In this document: one piece after another, positions 22,483-33,790 of the stretch
How the letters are laid out: the number at the start of each line of letters is the position of its first letter
Numbering within the stretch: the first letter of the stretch is position 1
Source: Siphonodentalium dalli
Lineage: Eukaryota > Mollusca > Scaphopoda > Gadilida > Siphonodentaliidae
Length of the DNA stretch: 64,000 nt
Reading direction: 5' to 3'
NCBI GenBank assembly: GCA_032622095.1
Contig: CP136066.1
Coordinates: 186,594,716-186,658,715 of the forward strand
Made by a program: the position numbers and the translations under genes
Notes under the pieces: generated by a model
Database searches by the model: none
Seen by the model: the letters and a program-made list of their open reading frames with translations, nothing else
What the model was told of the DNA's origin: nothing

Positions 22483-25400
22483 GTAAGTTGTATTTATGCT
22501 TAAAGGTATGGATGGCCTACGTTAGAAATAAAAGTTACCAAATTATGAAAATTTCCTCAAGAATATACTAATAGTATAGTATAATGATAGTATGAATGCG
22601 ATATTATCTGCAAAACACACTTTGTGTGAGCCAAGAGTTTTTAGGAGAGTGATTCCTGGTGACCCATTCAACATTGAAATCTTGATAGGCGATGATTAGC
22701 AAACAGTATACTGGTTAGTTAGAAACAACTGGGTGACATTTCTAACCAAAGTGCCATTAGTGGGGTCTCCCCAGTGTTGAGTGTTTTGCTTATAGCATAC
22801 TCTTTACATACTCTTTGCTTACATAACGTGTTGTTTATTTACATAAAACAGAGTACTAAGATGACAATGGCATGCAATTTCCACGATATTTATGATTGGT
22901 ATAGAACAAAATTTGTCTATAACATAATATTCTTTCTGTTTATGGCGGTTTTAATGGATGTGACTATTTTTACAGCAATACCCACCGCCAACTCTTACCA
23001 TATATTTAATCGGTTATTCTCACTTATTTTTGGTTTGTAAAGGTATTCAGATTCTGGAAAATGTGTTACCGGTAAAGGTAGCCATGTTGGAGTAAATGGT
23101 CATTTTTAAAATGGTAGTTAAGTTAATCAAATTTTGTTTCTAAACCACATTATAGTTTATCGGAGACTATTTGCCATCTTCCATAAAACAACAATCAATA
23201 TAAATTTCAATTGTTCATCAGGAAAAAATCTGGAAAATTTCCCAAGAAGCAAACTATCTCCATGTCTCTTTAATATCAGTTCATGTTCAAAACTGGTGTT
23301 TAAAGATGCATAATCCGAATTAGCGCTCCTAAAATTTACTATTTCTTTGGCTTCAGGGGGGTAAAATATATTTGATTTGAGTCAAAGAAAACCCACCCAT
23401 CAAAGCTAAGAGTTATCAGATATCAAGTTTTGAAATCTTATTTTTCACCACCTGGAATATTTTGCGGCCTGGCAAATACCAAATTGCGTTTAACAAAATG
23501 TTGATATATAACACTTTTTGGGCAATTTTATACTATAGTTGACAGTGGTTAGCATTATTTTAATGCAATTAATCGATTTTGAAAACTGAATCGGCATTTC
23601 AAGAAATGTTGATTTTTGGAATCTGATGATATGGGGACCATCGAATTGGATTGTGTACCATTAATGTCAGTTCATGTTCAAAACTGATATTTAAAAGATT
23701 ATTTATAACATGTTCATTTCGTAATCTGTTCTATTTGACTAAATTTGAAATTCTTAGTTCTTGTGAGATTTGATAACCTCAATACGGCATTTAGACATTT
23801 TATGTGTATAGAATAGCATGAATATTAAAGTGATGTGAAACACTCCGGTATGGTGATATGGAGAATAATCTTGTTCAAAGTAGTAATTTTTACAAAAAGT
23901 ATATCCAAATTGACAAAACACACCATCATTCTTATATATGAATAACATGTAGTGACTCTTGATGCGAAATCGTTTTCGTTAGTTTATCGCCGATAGATGC
24001 GTCCCGAATCGAGTAGTAAATATTTACAATTGAGCGTAGTCCTGACGATGTTTTCTATGGAGTGGTACGGTCGATTTGCTTCAAATTTTCGGCGATGTTA
24101 GTAGAATGTTACATTCCTCCAGTTATCATAGCGTTTGAATACTAACTTATCAGTTTCACCCACCAGAATAAGTACATAATATGTCTTTAACACATATATT
24201 TATATAAGGACTTGAGTTATTAGGAACTTATAGGAAGGCAATTTAAGTGAAATTTTTATATAAGAGCTGTTGCAAATTTAAACAAAAATTAAAAAACAAT
24301 GGTATTTTGGCCGGTTATCATCAGTTAGGGTAAAATATCAACAAAAAGTCCTTGTTTGCAGTCCTGAAAATATGGTGCTGGACATTTGCAGAATGAGGTA
24401 CCGAGGGGGTGAATTTAGTGATGCTCTCACAGCAGGCTAGAATCACTAAATTTACCCCTTGGGGACCTCATTCTGCTTAGGTATCATCTTCTCTGGAATT
24501 TATCTTTATTATCAAATTAACAATTTTTTTAGTGCCGTTATAAAGATTCTGTTTCTTTTTTAGTTTAGTTTCTCTATATCCCCAAATTGGCAGACAATAC
24601 AATGCTTAACCAGATGCCAATTTGGTGCACTTCACCATCCGGGAACTTCAATCTGAGTCCAGGTCTCTCCCATAGCAGATGAGGCCATGCAGAATGAGGT
24701 CCCCAGAAGATGAATTTTGCTGTGCTGGGCAGTGTCACTAAAATTCACCCTCTGGGGACCTCATTCTACAAATTTCTGGTGTCATATTTTCATGTCTGGA
24801 TGCTTGATGTGAACATGTTTGTGGAATGAGTGATCTAGATTGTCCCATTGAGTAATGAAAGTATACAACTATACATTTGAATAGTCTATTATTGATTTGG
24901 AGAGGTGTTTAATATATGTATAATTAAGCAGACGTCAGACAGATGAAAGACAGTACAAGTGTAGAAGGATTTCTAATCATTGGTGGGAAATGTTCAGATA
25001 AGAAGTTCAAGTTTGTTGAACTTATTATCTGAACATTTCCTAAGGGATATTTCTCATAAAATAATATTTAATATAGAAATGGTTATGAAATCAAATAAAG
25101 TGCAGTTTTGACAGATTTATGTCTGCTGGATGAGTTATGGCCTTAACCCTTCCATGACTGGAGCTTCCTGAAATTTTGTGAAAACCCTGTGCCAATGCAT
25201 TCTCTGATATATGCGAGCTCCCATAGGGAGCCTCGCATATATAAGAGAATGCATTGGACTAACAATATTTACCTTGATCTTGAAAACCACTGCATTCTCG
25301 CATATATGCGAGGCTCCCTATGGGAGACTTGCATATATAAGAGTATGCACTGGCACAGGATCTTTAATGCTGTACCAACACCAGTCATTCTTCAGGGTCC

Positions 25401-27975
25401 CAAGATGAAAAGATTTTTTTATACAGCTCAATGAATGTTTTATATCTCTCAAGTTTAGAAGAAAACCTGAAACCTTAATTTTGTTCCAAGACACTTGGAG
25501 ATGTTTCAAAAAGTCCAGCCAGCCCATATTTGAGTAACTTCCCTTTTTTCCAGAAATCCTTCTTCAGGAGAATTCCGTATAACTGGGATCCATTCACGCA
25601 TGTAGTAATTAAGGTGCGAGGTGACGGCAGACAGTACAGACTCATGATGCAGCCTCTCATGTACTATGATATCTCCTGGCATAACAGATACTCTCATCCA
25701 TTATACACTCGTGGTGGTCCTTACTGGCAAATAGAAATAGTGAGTAATGATAATACTATTATACATGTATCTCCAGGCGTAACAGATACTCTCACCCACT
25801 TTATACTCACGGTGGCCTTTACTGGCAAATAGAAACGGTGAGTAATGATAATACTATTATATCTCGTGACATAACAGATACTCTCACCCATTATACACCC
25901 GTGGTGGTCCTTACTGGCAAATGGAAATAGTGAGTAATGATAATACTATTATACATGTATCTCCAGGCGTAACAGATACTCTCACCCACTTTATACTCAC
26001 GGTGGCCTTTACTGGCAAATAGAAACGGTGAGTAATGACAATACTATTATATCTCCTGGCATAACTGACACTTGTACTCTTACCCACTATATATTCGTGG
26101 CGGTCCTTACTGGCAAATATAAATGGTGAGTAACAAAAATAATATGATATCTCCTGCCATAACAGATATTCTCACCAACTATATGTGACCCGCCATATAA
26201 AATCCAGTCGTAAGTCGGGATTTTTTTACCCTGTGCCAATGCATTCTCTTATATATGCGAGTCGACCATAGGTCGCCTCGCATATATAAGAGAATGCATT
26301 GGCCTAACAATTTTTTATCATTTTTTTTAAATAAATGTTTCTTACAATTTTTAGGACATAAAATAAAAAACATCCATTACCCTGCAGGGAGCCCCACACA
26401 TATATAGAAGCATATAGAAGAGTGTCGTCTGCTCATGTTTGTCTGGGGCTCTGTATGGGTGAACTTATAAAATTGTTAAAGAATACAAGAAACAATTATT
26501 AAAATTGTAAAAAATTGTTAGGCCAATGCATTCTCTTATATATGCGAGGCGACTGGATTTGAAATGGCGGGTCACATATACTTGTGGTGGTCCTTACTGG
26601 CAAACAGTGCTTGTGTGCCCAGAGAATGATACAATAATTAAAGTGATCTGAAACACTCCGCTGAGGTGTTCAGAGTGAAATAGCAAATAATCATGCCAAA
26701 ATTTGTTATTTCAAATTGAAAAAATATTTACATTTATGCATAGTTCAAACTTTGTGTGTTCTCTGAAATGGTAAAGGCGATGTGGTTGGAATTTTCGAAA
26801 ATCTGATTTGATTGCTACATTCTTCCAGTAATTAATTGGTTCACTGAAATAAGAGTCAGTAATACGTCTTTAACTCGTAGTAGTGTACAATTTTCCTTAA
26901 TTGAGTGAGATGCGGAGGATCATTTTCACAGTGTGCTAGCTACATGTACTCAGAGCAGTTAGCTGTTGTATTTAATATATTACAATTTCTTACGACTTAT
27001 ACCACAATGAAACACATCATTATTTACACAAATTTACAATTTAACCAACGTATTCCACTGACATAATGTGCAAGTATACCGAGCAATGCAAACTAATGAC
27101 ATCATGACCGTGTAATGACGTCCTTTGCCGTAAAAAGTTGATGAAAATATAATATATGACTGCCTTGGGTGGAGCTATTTTCCCGAGGTGGTATCTTTTA
27201 AATAGCAGTCAGGCTATTGACCGAGGCCTTGGTCAATAGCTCTTCTTGCTGTTTAGGAGACACCATCAAGCAAAATAGCGCTCGATATTCCACTGCAAGG
27301 CAGTCTATAGATGTTTAATTATATCTGACAAAACTCTCACTGACCGTGACATCAGAAGGTGGATAAGTAGTTCAAAGACTATTGTCCAGGTGATAGTTTG
27401 CAAAATTCTTGCTTGCGCCAGAGTCATGACAATACTAGCATTGTGCCACATTTTGCCTTACTCTAACTGTGATGTCAGCAGGTGTGTAATAACGTCCCAG
27501 CTCAGCATACAGCACCGAACTCGGGTCATGTACAGGTAATGGGCGAGCAATGCATACTTGTGATGTCACAACATAATTTACAGTTTACTGTGTTGATGAA
27601 ATTTTCAAAGACTACATGTGACTTATGGGATTGGTTGCAGAAAACCTGGAAATCAGTAAATCATATTAAGATATGAATTTGTATAATGAAGGTTTCTCTG
27701 TGGCTTTAATTTTGAGTACACATTTTAATAAAAGCTTGTTACATTTTCAGATACCTTTCTCAAAATTCTTCTATTCACACAAGGGAAGAATTCAGGATAG
27801 GCAGCGACCAATGGACATGAGGAACTTGCAGAACATTAGCATAACAGCTGTGACTAATGAAGAAGGACCCTTCTCTCTTGAAATAGACTATATTGCTCTG
27901 TTAGTTGATGAAAATCATCATGAGGAATTTGCATATGAGCTTTACCGCCTGGCTCCTGGAACGGCCACTAATTAA
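21994..27975 (+). CDS. NDUFAF1: NDUFAF1 (CIA30), complex I assembly factor, three coding exons
   Basis: Joined exons 21994-22482, 25554-25739 and 27751-27975 encode 299 residues (human protein about 327). NDUFAF1 is a mitochondrial matrix / inner-membrane chaperone in the MCIA complex, which assembles the membrane arm of NADH:ubiquinone oxidoreductase (family knowledge). The N-terminus (about residues 1-35) is basic with few acidic residues, consistent with a mitochondrial presequence. The CIA30 domain covers about residues 85-290, with signatures VTTDKDNDQGFSTA, GVTRRSGF, VIKVRGDGRQY, YTRGGPYWQ, IPFSKFFYSHKGRIQD, EIDYIALLVDE and the ending EEFAYEL. Both introns (3071 and 2011 bp) are phase 0 with GT..AG ends. 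An acceptor site at 21957 implies an upstream untranslated exon. The reading frame is intact, so the gene is probably functional. No AATAAA lies soon after the stop. Confidence 0.93.
23302..23662. mobile_element. Diverged AAAGGTACTC MITE copy
   Basis: Shares CTATTTCTTTGGCTTC, AACCCACCCATCAAAGC and GATATGGGGACCATCGAATT with the 12630 copy. Ends are degraded (AAAGATGCATAATCCGAA and GGATTGTGTACCATT). Confidence 0.7.
24388..24775. repeat. Two GCAGAATGAGGTCC hairpins
   Basis: Each is about 85-90 bp: GCAGAATGAGGT(A/C)C ... GGGGACCTCATTCTRC, with GTGAATTTAGTGA inverted as TCACTAAATTCACC. Same family as in 19035-19999, 28680-29200 and 55260-56460. Confidence 0.75.
25143..25370. mobile_element. TATATGCGAG hairpin element, piggyBac-like left end
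   Basis: Begins TTAACCCTTCCATGACTGGA, the same terminus as the complete copy at 28266-28519, then carries GCCAATGCATTCTC and inverted GAGAATGCATTGG words around CTCCCATAGGGAG. A second half-copy follows to about 25370. The right terminus is missing. Confidence 0.6.
25554..25739 (+). CDS. NDUFAF1: NDUFAF1 coding exon 2
   Basis: The acceptor CTTTTTTCCAG ends at 25553. The exon has 62 codons (KSFFRRIPYNWDPF ... RGGPYWQIEI) and ends at the donor GTGAGTA (25740). Its last ~70 bases and the donor are repeated downstream in the intron. Confidence 0.93.
25672..26602 (+). repeat. Tandem copies of the NDUFAF1 exon 2 end and its 5' splice site
   Basis: The real exon 2 end (25672-25739), its donor and about 30 bases of intron are followed by further copies beginning at about 25771, 25863, 25961, 26052 and 26151. 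Units are about 91-99 bp. Two alternate types (with and without ACATGTAT) form a higher-order repeat of about 190 bp. Each complete copy keeps TTTACTGGCAAAT or CCTTACTGGCAAAT followed by GGTGAGTAA or AGTGAGTAA. Later copies carry frame-changing differences. Reading past the real donor reaches TAG in the second copy, so use of downstream donors would truncate the protein. The last copy is split by a MITE (26184-26576) and resumes at 26577 with GGTGGTCCTTACTGGC. Confidence 0.88.
26184..26576. mobile_element. MITE with TGTGACCCGCC ends, TATA target duplication
   Basis: Starts TGTGACCCGCCATATAAAAT and ends GAAATGGCGGGTCACA. The flanks are TATA (26180-26183 and 26577-26580). 393 bp. The interior has a strong palindrome (GCCAATGCATTCTCTTATAT ... 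inverted) and TATATGCGAG words shared with 25143-25370 and 28266-28519. Inserted in a tandem exon copy, so younger than that duplication. Confidence 0.82.
26603..27750 (+). other. Rest of NDUFAF1 intron 2
   Basis: An imperfect inverted pair lies at about 27155-27310 (TGCCTTG...GGAGCTATTTT and AAAATAGCGCTCG...CAAGGCA). Otherwise I see nothing beyond AT-rich sequence. Confidence 0.5.
27751..27975 (+). CDS. NDUFAF1: NDUFAF1 coding exon 3 with stop
   Basis: The acceptor ACATTTTCAG ends at 27750. The exon has 74 codons plus TAA, starting IPFSKFFYSHKGR, which aligns without gap to the conserved CIA30 C-terminus. Confidence 0.94.
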   Translation: MPFSKFFYSHKGRIQDRQRPMDMRNLQNISITAVTNEEGPFSLEIDYIALLVDENHHEEFAYELYRLAPGTATN

Positions 27976-28088
27976 TAAGCTTTATAGTCAGACACTTGGA
28001 AAGACTGCTATCATAACTGGATGAATATTTATTACATATTTAAGAGGTAAAAATGATATGGAAACAGAAGAACTTACCGAAGTGATGG

Positions 28089-28246
28089 TACAGTAATGCC
28101 CTAAATAATCGACTCCTTAACCACAGCAGAATTATCAGTGAGAGCTTTCCGATGAATGGCAACAAGCCATATTTCCGACTAAATCCTGAAAAATTATCCA
28201 TAATTCTGCTGTGGTTAACGAGTCGATTATTTAGGGCATTACTGTA
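28089..28246. mobile_element. Tc1/mariner-like MITE, copy 2 of 3
   Basis: A 158-bp foldback with TACAGTAATGCCCTAAATAA at the left and its inverse at the right. The interior CATATTTCCGACTAAATCCT is the reverse of the same word in the 2563 copy. Lies just downstream of NDUFAF1. Confidence 0.85.
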
Positions 28247-28265
28247 ATTTGTCTATTTCATTTAA

Positions 28266-28519
28266 CCCTTTCATGCCGGGAGCTGCGCTGGTGCAGCATT
28301 AAGATCCTGTGCCAGTGCATTCTCTTATATAGTCGCCTCACATATATACCGGTAAGAGAATTCACTGGCTTACTAGGTCAAAGTAAATATTGTTAAGCCA
28401 ATGTATTCTCTTATATATGTGAGGATCCTATCAGATTCCTATGGGAGACTCGCATATATGAGAGAATGCATTGGCACAGGGTTTTCGCAAAATTTCAGGA
28501 AGCTCCAGTCATGGAAGGG
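28266..28519. mobile_element. piggyBac-like MITE with TTAA target sites
   Basis: TTAA flanks both sides (28262-28265 and 28520-28523). Ends CCCTTTCATGCCGGGAGCT and AGCTCCAGTCATGGAAGGG are inverted. A CCC terminus next to TTAA is the piggyBac hallmark (family knowledge). The interior contains inverted ATGCATTCTCTTATAT words. No transposase. Confidence 0.82.
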
Positions 28520-28679
28520 TTAAGTTTAAGGATTTATGCCAGAGGTAGCTACTACGCAGCCTCCTGTTGGCCTTTTAAATTATTTTTTTCTGATGGCCTG
28601 CCTTGGAAGGGGAGCCCTGCCAAATCATAATTGTGAAAAAGGGCAACTGAAGACCAAGTCTGGAAATAGTGTATCTAAT

Positions 28680-29200
28680 ATTTGCAGAATGAGGTCCCCA
28701 GAGGGTGAATTTAGTGATGCTATCCCGCATGGTGAGCTAGCATCACCAATTTCACCTTCTGGGAACCTCATTCTGCTTTGGCCTCAACTGCGATGGGAGA
28801 CCGAGGATTAGAATTAAGTCACCCACTTGAAGTTTTTTATGTTCACCCAATAGTCACCTTGATTATGCAGTTTATCTTCTGTATGTTACGGGATATAGAA
28901 ACTGAACAGAAGGCTAGCATCACCAAATTCACCATCTGGGAACCTCATTCTGCTGTGGGAGACCTGGGGTCAGAATGATGTTCCCTAGTTGAAATTGGTG
29001 ATGTTAACCCATTAGTCACATCGATTATGAAATTTATCTTCTGCAAATTATGAGATATAGAAACTGAACAGAAGGGAAATACTAACTATAGATACTTTCC
29101 AGAAGATAAGGCCTAAGCAGAATGAGGTCACCAGAGGCTGAATTTGGTGATGCTAGCCTTCTTTGCATCACTAATCTCATTCTGACAATGTCAGACACAC
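28680..29200. repeat. Cluster of GCAGAATGAGGTCC repeats
   Basis: Hairpins at about 28684-28777 and 29117-29190, with partial copies between, share GTGATGCTAGCC and the GATTATGCA/TTTATCTTCTG spacer seen at 19080 and 55310. These are locally duplicated pieces of one repeat family. Confidence 0.7.
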
Positions 29201-29359
29201 TATATCCAGGCTTGATTATATCTGGTGACGGCATGAATCCCCTAAGCATGTCTATGCAAACTCACTAATAATCCACAAACATATGGAGGTTATGCATTGT
29301 TTATCTTCTATTTCCAGGCTGAGCAATATATATATATTATATAACACACACAACACAAC

Positions 29360-29625
29360 ATTGTACTAATATCCTGTACTGTGGGACACAGAGTCCAAGT
29401 ATTCGATGAGTCCGATGTTTGGATGAGAACCAGTGATGAAAAGCTGTAGCTTACGATGCCATCCTTCAACGTGGTTTATGGTACGGGGTCCGATGGTTTC
29501 GTGGTGGTTCCATGTGCATCGTCCATGATCACCTTCCACCCAGTATGTGGTCATGTAGTCAGTAAACTTTTCTATATTGTCACTAACTGGGGCTTCGTCG
29601 AGAGTAATGAACCAACCCTGCGACG
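29360..29625 (-). pseudogene. MULE-like transposase C-terminal fragment
   Basis: The - strand encodes SDNIEKFTDYMTTYWV, then a short linker, GPRTINHVEGWHRKLQ and GSHPNIGLIEYL. The TNN-x-E-x-W/F-H-x-K/R-L ... HPN pattern is the conserved end of MULE-type transposases and of the helicase-linked proteins derived from them. Here N-N is changed to I-N. Only about 85 residues remain, and the next upstream sequence is in another frame (a CGCAG/G break near 29625 could be a splice acceptor or a frameshift). Treated as a remnant. Confidence 0.55.
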
Positions 29626-29790
29626 GTACTCAACACTGCCGGGCAAGTGGGAACGAAACATACTCTTAATTTGATATGGACTATAACTGCGGCTTGTTAA
29701 TTGTGTAACTGGTCGCTGCCGGGAATAACCCCTTCTAGTCCAGGAGATCGACCCCAAGAAATAACAAATGTTGCTCATTTTGACGGACAA

Positions 29791-32100
29791 TTGCTATCCG
29801 GTCTAATTTTGTAGTAAAATATATGTAGATTACGAAAATCCATGATAGCAGTGGTGAATTTGTATCTTAATTGGCGAAAAATGTGTTTTTATTGACCTAC
29901 CCGATGACCGAAAATGAAAGAATTTTCCAGCGACGTCATATTACTACTAGTCCGGGAGCTAATATGGATATCCTTGCACCCCCTGGGACTTAACTTCTCC
30001 CAACTCATTTTGTTCCTTATTATGTCCTTCAACTTTTAAGCAATGTTAGCAAGAAAAAAAAGTGGCCGTATAGACTCCAGACAAAATGGCGTCCATCATG
30101 GCCACCGTTTTTCAGACCAGACCCTCAAGTCAGTTTTATGCAAATTAAGTGGTGAAAATCTTGTAAAATGTATACAAATGTATATATTTTCGTGAAGCTA
30201 AGACATAATGTCACTTTTTTGGGGCAAAATTGAAACTCACCATCCAAGATGGCCACCAATATGGCCGCCGGAAGTTGAAAATATGACTTTTTTTTACAAA
30301 TATCTTCTAGATAGATTCATGCTGTTTGGAACTGGTTGAGTAATGCGACTTTATTTTGTATTTTGTGTAACTGATCATTGGGGCAATTAAATATGCACTT
30401 TTTGTGTTCCTAGCCCCTTCTGTTCCCTCAAAAATTCGAATTTACAGAACGCAGTATAAAATTTCACAAAAAAATCACAATTGGGATTATAGTCATATTT
30501 TAACAAGAAATGAACAGAACTTTGTAATGTAAGTGATGCATATGATTATACCTATGAATATTCCAACTCACTGGAACCAAAATTCTTACTTTGGCTCAAA
30601 ATGGCTGCCAAAATGGCTGCCAAAATATGGAAAATGATAAATATTGCCCCAGCGTGTTCTGCAATCGATTACAAGTTGTGGATGATGTACAAAATTGGCT
30701 ATTCTGCCTTCTATACATTGAATACTAACATGCCTGATGTGCCATGGTTAATTGTTACTATTGTCACCACTGACATCACCAAAAATATTGGACTTTTCTC
30801 TCAAAAACTTGGCTTAAATATCGGCAAAAATTTACTTTTCATGTTTAGACCATTTTTGCAATTAAAATGTAACTATCTTTTAGTAGAGTCGCTTATGTCA
30901 GATTTTGGGCTCCCGTGGGAAATTCATGAACAAATATAGAGACCATGTTCATGAGGCAGTATATGGTCTCTACTTCAGAAACAAATTTGTTAGACCCCCT
31001 GGGGTCGCGACTGTGTGGTCTGATGATGTCACAAAGATGGCCGCCATTCTCATTATTTTAAGTTCGCCATTGTTAGATTTCATGATAAAAATATAATTTT
31101 GATATAAAATAAATGACAATCCTTTTCTACCGTGTATGGTGTGACGCCATGTTATATTTTTATATAAAAGTTTGTCCTCTCGATCGAAGATGGCCGCCAA
31201 AATGGCGACCGGAAGTTGGAAATTGATGATTTTCCATACATGTCGCCTACATCATTTCCGATTGTATCGAACTGGTGACGATTAGGGAATATACTTCTCT
31301 TCAATCTTGATACCAACTCACTTAGGCATCACATTAGTTGATTTATTGAATCATAACCTTGATTTTCTTCTCCAAATGCGATGATTTAAAGGAATTGGTA
31401 TGAATTTCGCCAAAATAAACTTTTTTATTTTCTAACTATATCCTTGTAGAAATTTAGAAATAATCGATGATGGAAATGAGTATGATCATTACATAAGGTA
31501 TTTAAATCTAACTGGATCCAGAAACTGTCAACTTAATCCAAGATGGCGGCCAAAATACGATAATACAAAATTTTTACCATTTTTCACCCAATTACGTTTC
31601 TGTCATGTGTAGAAGGTGAATGTAGTAGACTAATTTGTTTCTTCTAAATAAATATTCGCCATATTACGACACATTCATAGTAGTTGTCTTTCCGCAATGA
31701 CTCAATATGCGAGTTCATATGACAACTATTGTCCAAATAAGCATCGTGAAAATTCGCCTAACATTATATTTGCGCACGTCAAATAACATGTCCACAACAG
31801 GAGAACGATATCTCGGTGTTAGATATATGAATGAATTTACTCCGATTTAGATTATCCGGAGTTATTAATATCTCATTGTAATCGAGATGGCCGCCAATGT
31901 GGCGGAAATGGCGAAATTTGACATTAAAATAGATATATTTCCGAAATATATCACAGCGTGCAAGAAAGGTACATACGCATATCATTATCATACATGGGCT
32001 TTCGGTGAGAAATATATAAAACTGAAATATATGTTATGCACGTTAAGTATATGGACTTGTGCCAAACTCAATTCTGATATTATATAAATAATTTAATAGA
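29791..32100. repeat. Repeat region rich in AAGATGGCCGCC words
   Basis: No gene. The word ATGGC(C/G)(G/A)CC or its inverse recurs about every 150-500 bases (about 30085, 30248, 30262, 30600, 30612, 31036, 31189, 31202, 31543, 31887). The surrounding sequence AT-rich with short similar segments, and a related region lies at 46330-46830. Looks like fragments of one dispersed repeat that carries YY1-like sites. Frames at 30601-30939 and 31887-32087 have no recognised homology. Confidence 0.5.
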
Positions 32101-33090
32101 GACCTACGTGGTATGTGGAGATAATAGTGTAGTTTCCAACTTCAGGCGATGTCAGCTACCAATGCTCAAATCATGCATGTGATCGCCATACGTTCTTGTA
32201 TATCGATAACGATTGAGTTTATCTACTCGTATACTAAAAGGTTTAGCGACGGACTCAATCAGACTGTATATAGCTAACAGTATCTGGCTTTTGGAGCCTG
32301 AAATTGAAAATATAAATCAGGAGATCGCCCAGGCCTTGTTCAGATATTCTAGCTATACTTTATTCTTTTCCATTTCACCATGATACATGTATACCACCGA
32401 TATAGGCTTGGTAGATGAACGAGGTTGGATAGTCTGTCGAAGTTACACGGACGTTTTCTGACATAATATCCATAAAAAGTCTTCGTAAAATCAATCCTTG
32501 TATGGGTACTCTTGGTGATTGGAATGGAAAATCGACACAAAATGATCAGAAACCCCATTCTACCATTCTGGCAAACATATGTGCAGGAAGAAATGTTGAT
32601 GATTGCCTCATGCTTAGACTGCTTCTTGACACCAGTTTATACTAAGTACCGCTACAGTTCCACACGTGCATTACTATGACGACCAAGATGGGATCTTGCA
32701 AATTTGAACTAGAACTCAAGCAATATATTTACTTGTATTACAGCGATATTAGCATATTTATGTATCACTACATGTCTGTACAAATGTATATAATTAGTTT
32801 GTCTCATATACAAGTAGCGCTAATGTGTATCTGGACCATAACACTATCGTTAGGTGGGGTGAATATAAAATGATTCCCGGAAATTACTCACATAAGCCTG
32901 CACAGTTGATGTCGAATCCGGTATACGATTAAACGTATACTAATAGTTTTTGTATTATTCATGGAATAAATACTGTTCAAACTAAAATCTATCTGATCAA
33001 ACTGTATTGATTTTCACATGAACATGTATGGAGCTCTGCGTACAATAGCCTCACCATGACCGAGGGTATCGCAAATCCTAGCATCCAGAC
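32101..33090. other. Non-coding, nothing recognised
   Basis: AT-rich with short frames only. No inverted termini or homology recognised. Confidence 0.4.
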
Positions 33091-33104
33091 TGGCCTCAAC
33101 TAAA

Positions 33105-33790
33105 GCTTTCCTATAGTGTTGGAAATTTCAAACCTCATACTCCGCCTCAGGTTGGAAAATTCTCCAACTGATGACCACAAGTTTGATCAAATGTAGTAAA
33201 ATATTGTTAAAATTATTAGCATTTTTGTATTGGCCACAGTGGAGAGACAATGACCATGACCATGACCATGGTTCGGTCCGGTGTGGGAATTTTTTTTAAT
33301 CTGAACAAGAAATCCTAGCATCTAGACTAGCGTCAAGCATTCTTAGAGTTGGAAATTTCAAACCTGACACACCACTTAGGTTGGAAAATTTACAACTGAT
33401 GACAATTCCAATGCCAATGTTGACCAAATGTATGAGAATATTGTTTTCTTAAATTAACTAGCATTTTTTGACTGGCCACCGGGGAGGGATCAGGACACAA
33501 GATTTCCAAGTGTTGGAAATTTCCAACCTGTCACCCTCCTGAGGTTGGAAATTTCCAACTGATGACCATTTCAGTCCAAAATTTTGACAAAAAAATAGGA
33601 AAATATGCAAATATTGGTCCAAAAACAATTAATTCCCCCCCCCCAATACATTGTTTGAAAATCAAACTACAAGAACATTTCAACCTATTATAGGTGTGAA
33701 ATTGCCAACTAATGTTTTGGCAGGTATGAAATATCCAACTGTTGAAATTTTTTACCAAAGTTGGGGGGTGAGACCCCCCCCCCCCCCCCT
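33105..33790 (+). repeat. Diverged tandem repeat with GTTGGAAATTTCCAAC words
   Basis: Three to four degenerate copies (starting about 33105, 33340, 33512 and 33690) share GTTGGAAATTTC, CAGGTTGGAAAAT and AACTGATGACC. The block ends in a C homopolymer (about 33774-33789). No coding. Confidence 0.6.

Larger units (their letters stand above)
22483..25553 (+). other. NDUFAF1 intron 1, rich in repeats
   Basis: It contains a diverged AAAGGTACTC MITE (about 23302-23662), an inverted copy (about 23832-24180) of part of the hAT-like element at 14255, two GCAGAATGAGGTCC hairpins (about 24388-24476 and 24688-24775), a GTTCAGATAA hairpin (about 24990-25045) and part of a TATATGCGAG hairpin element (about 25143-25370). 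Short frames such as 22774-23040 have no support. Confidence 0.75.
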
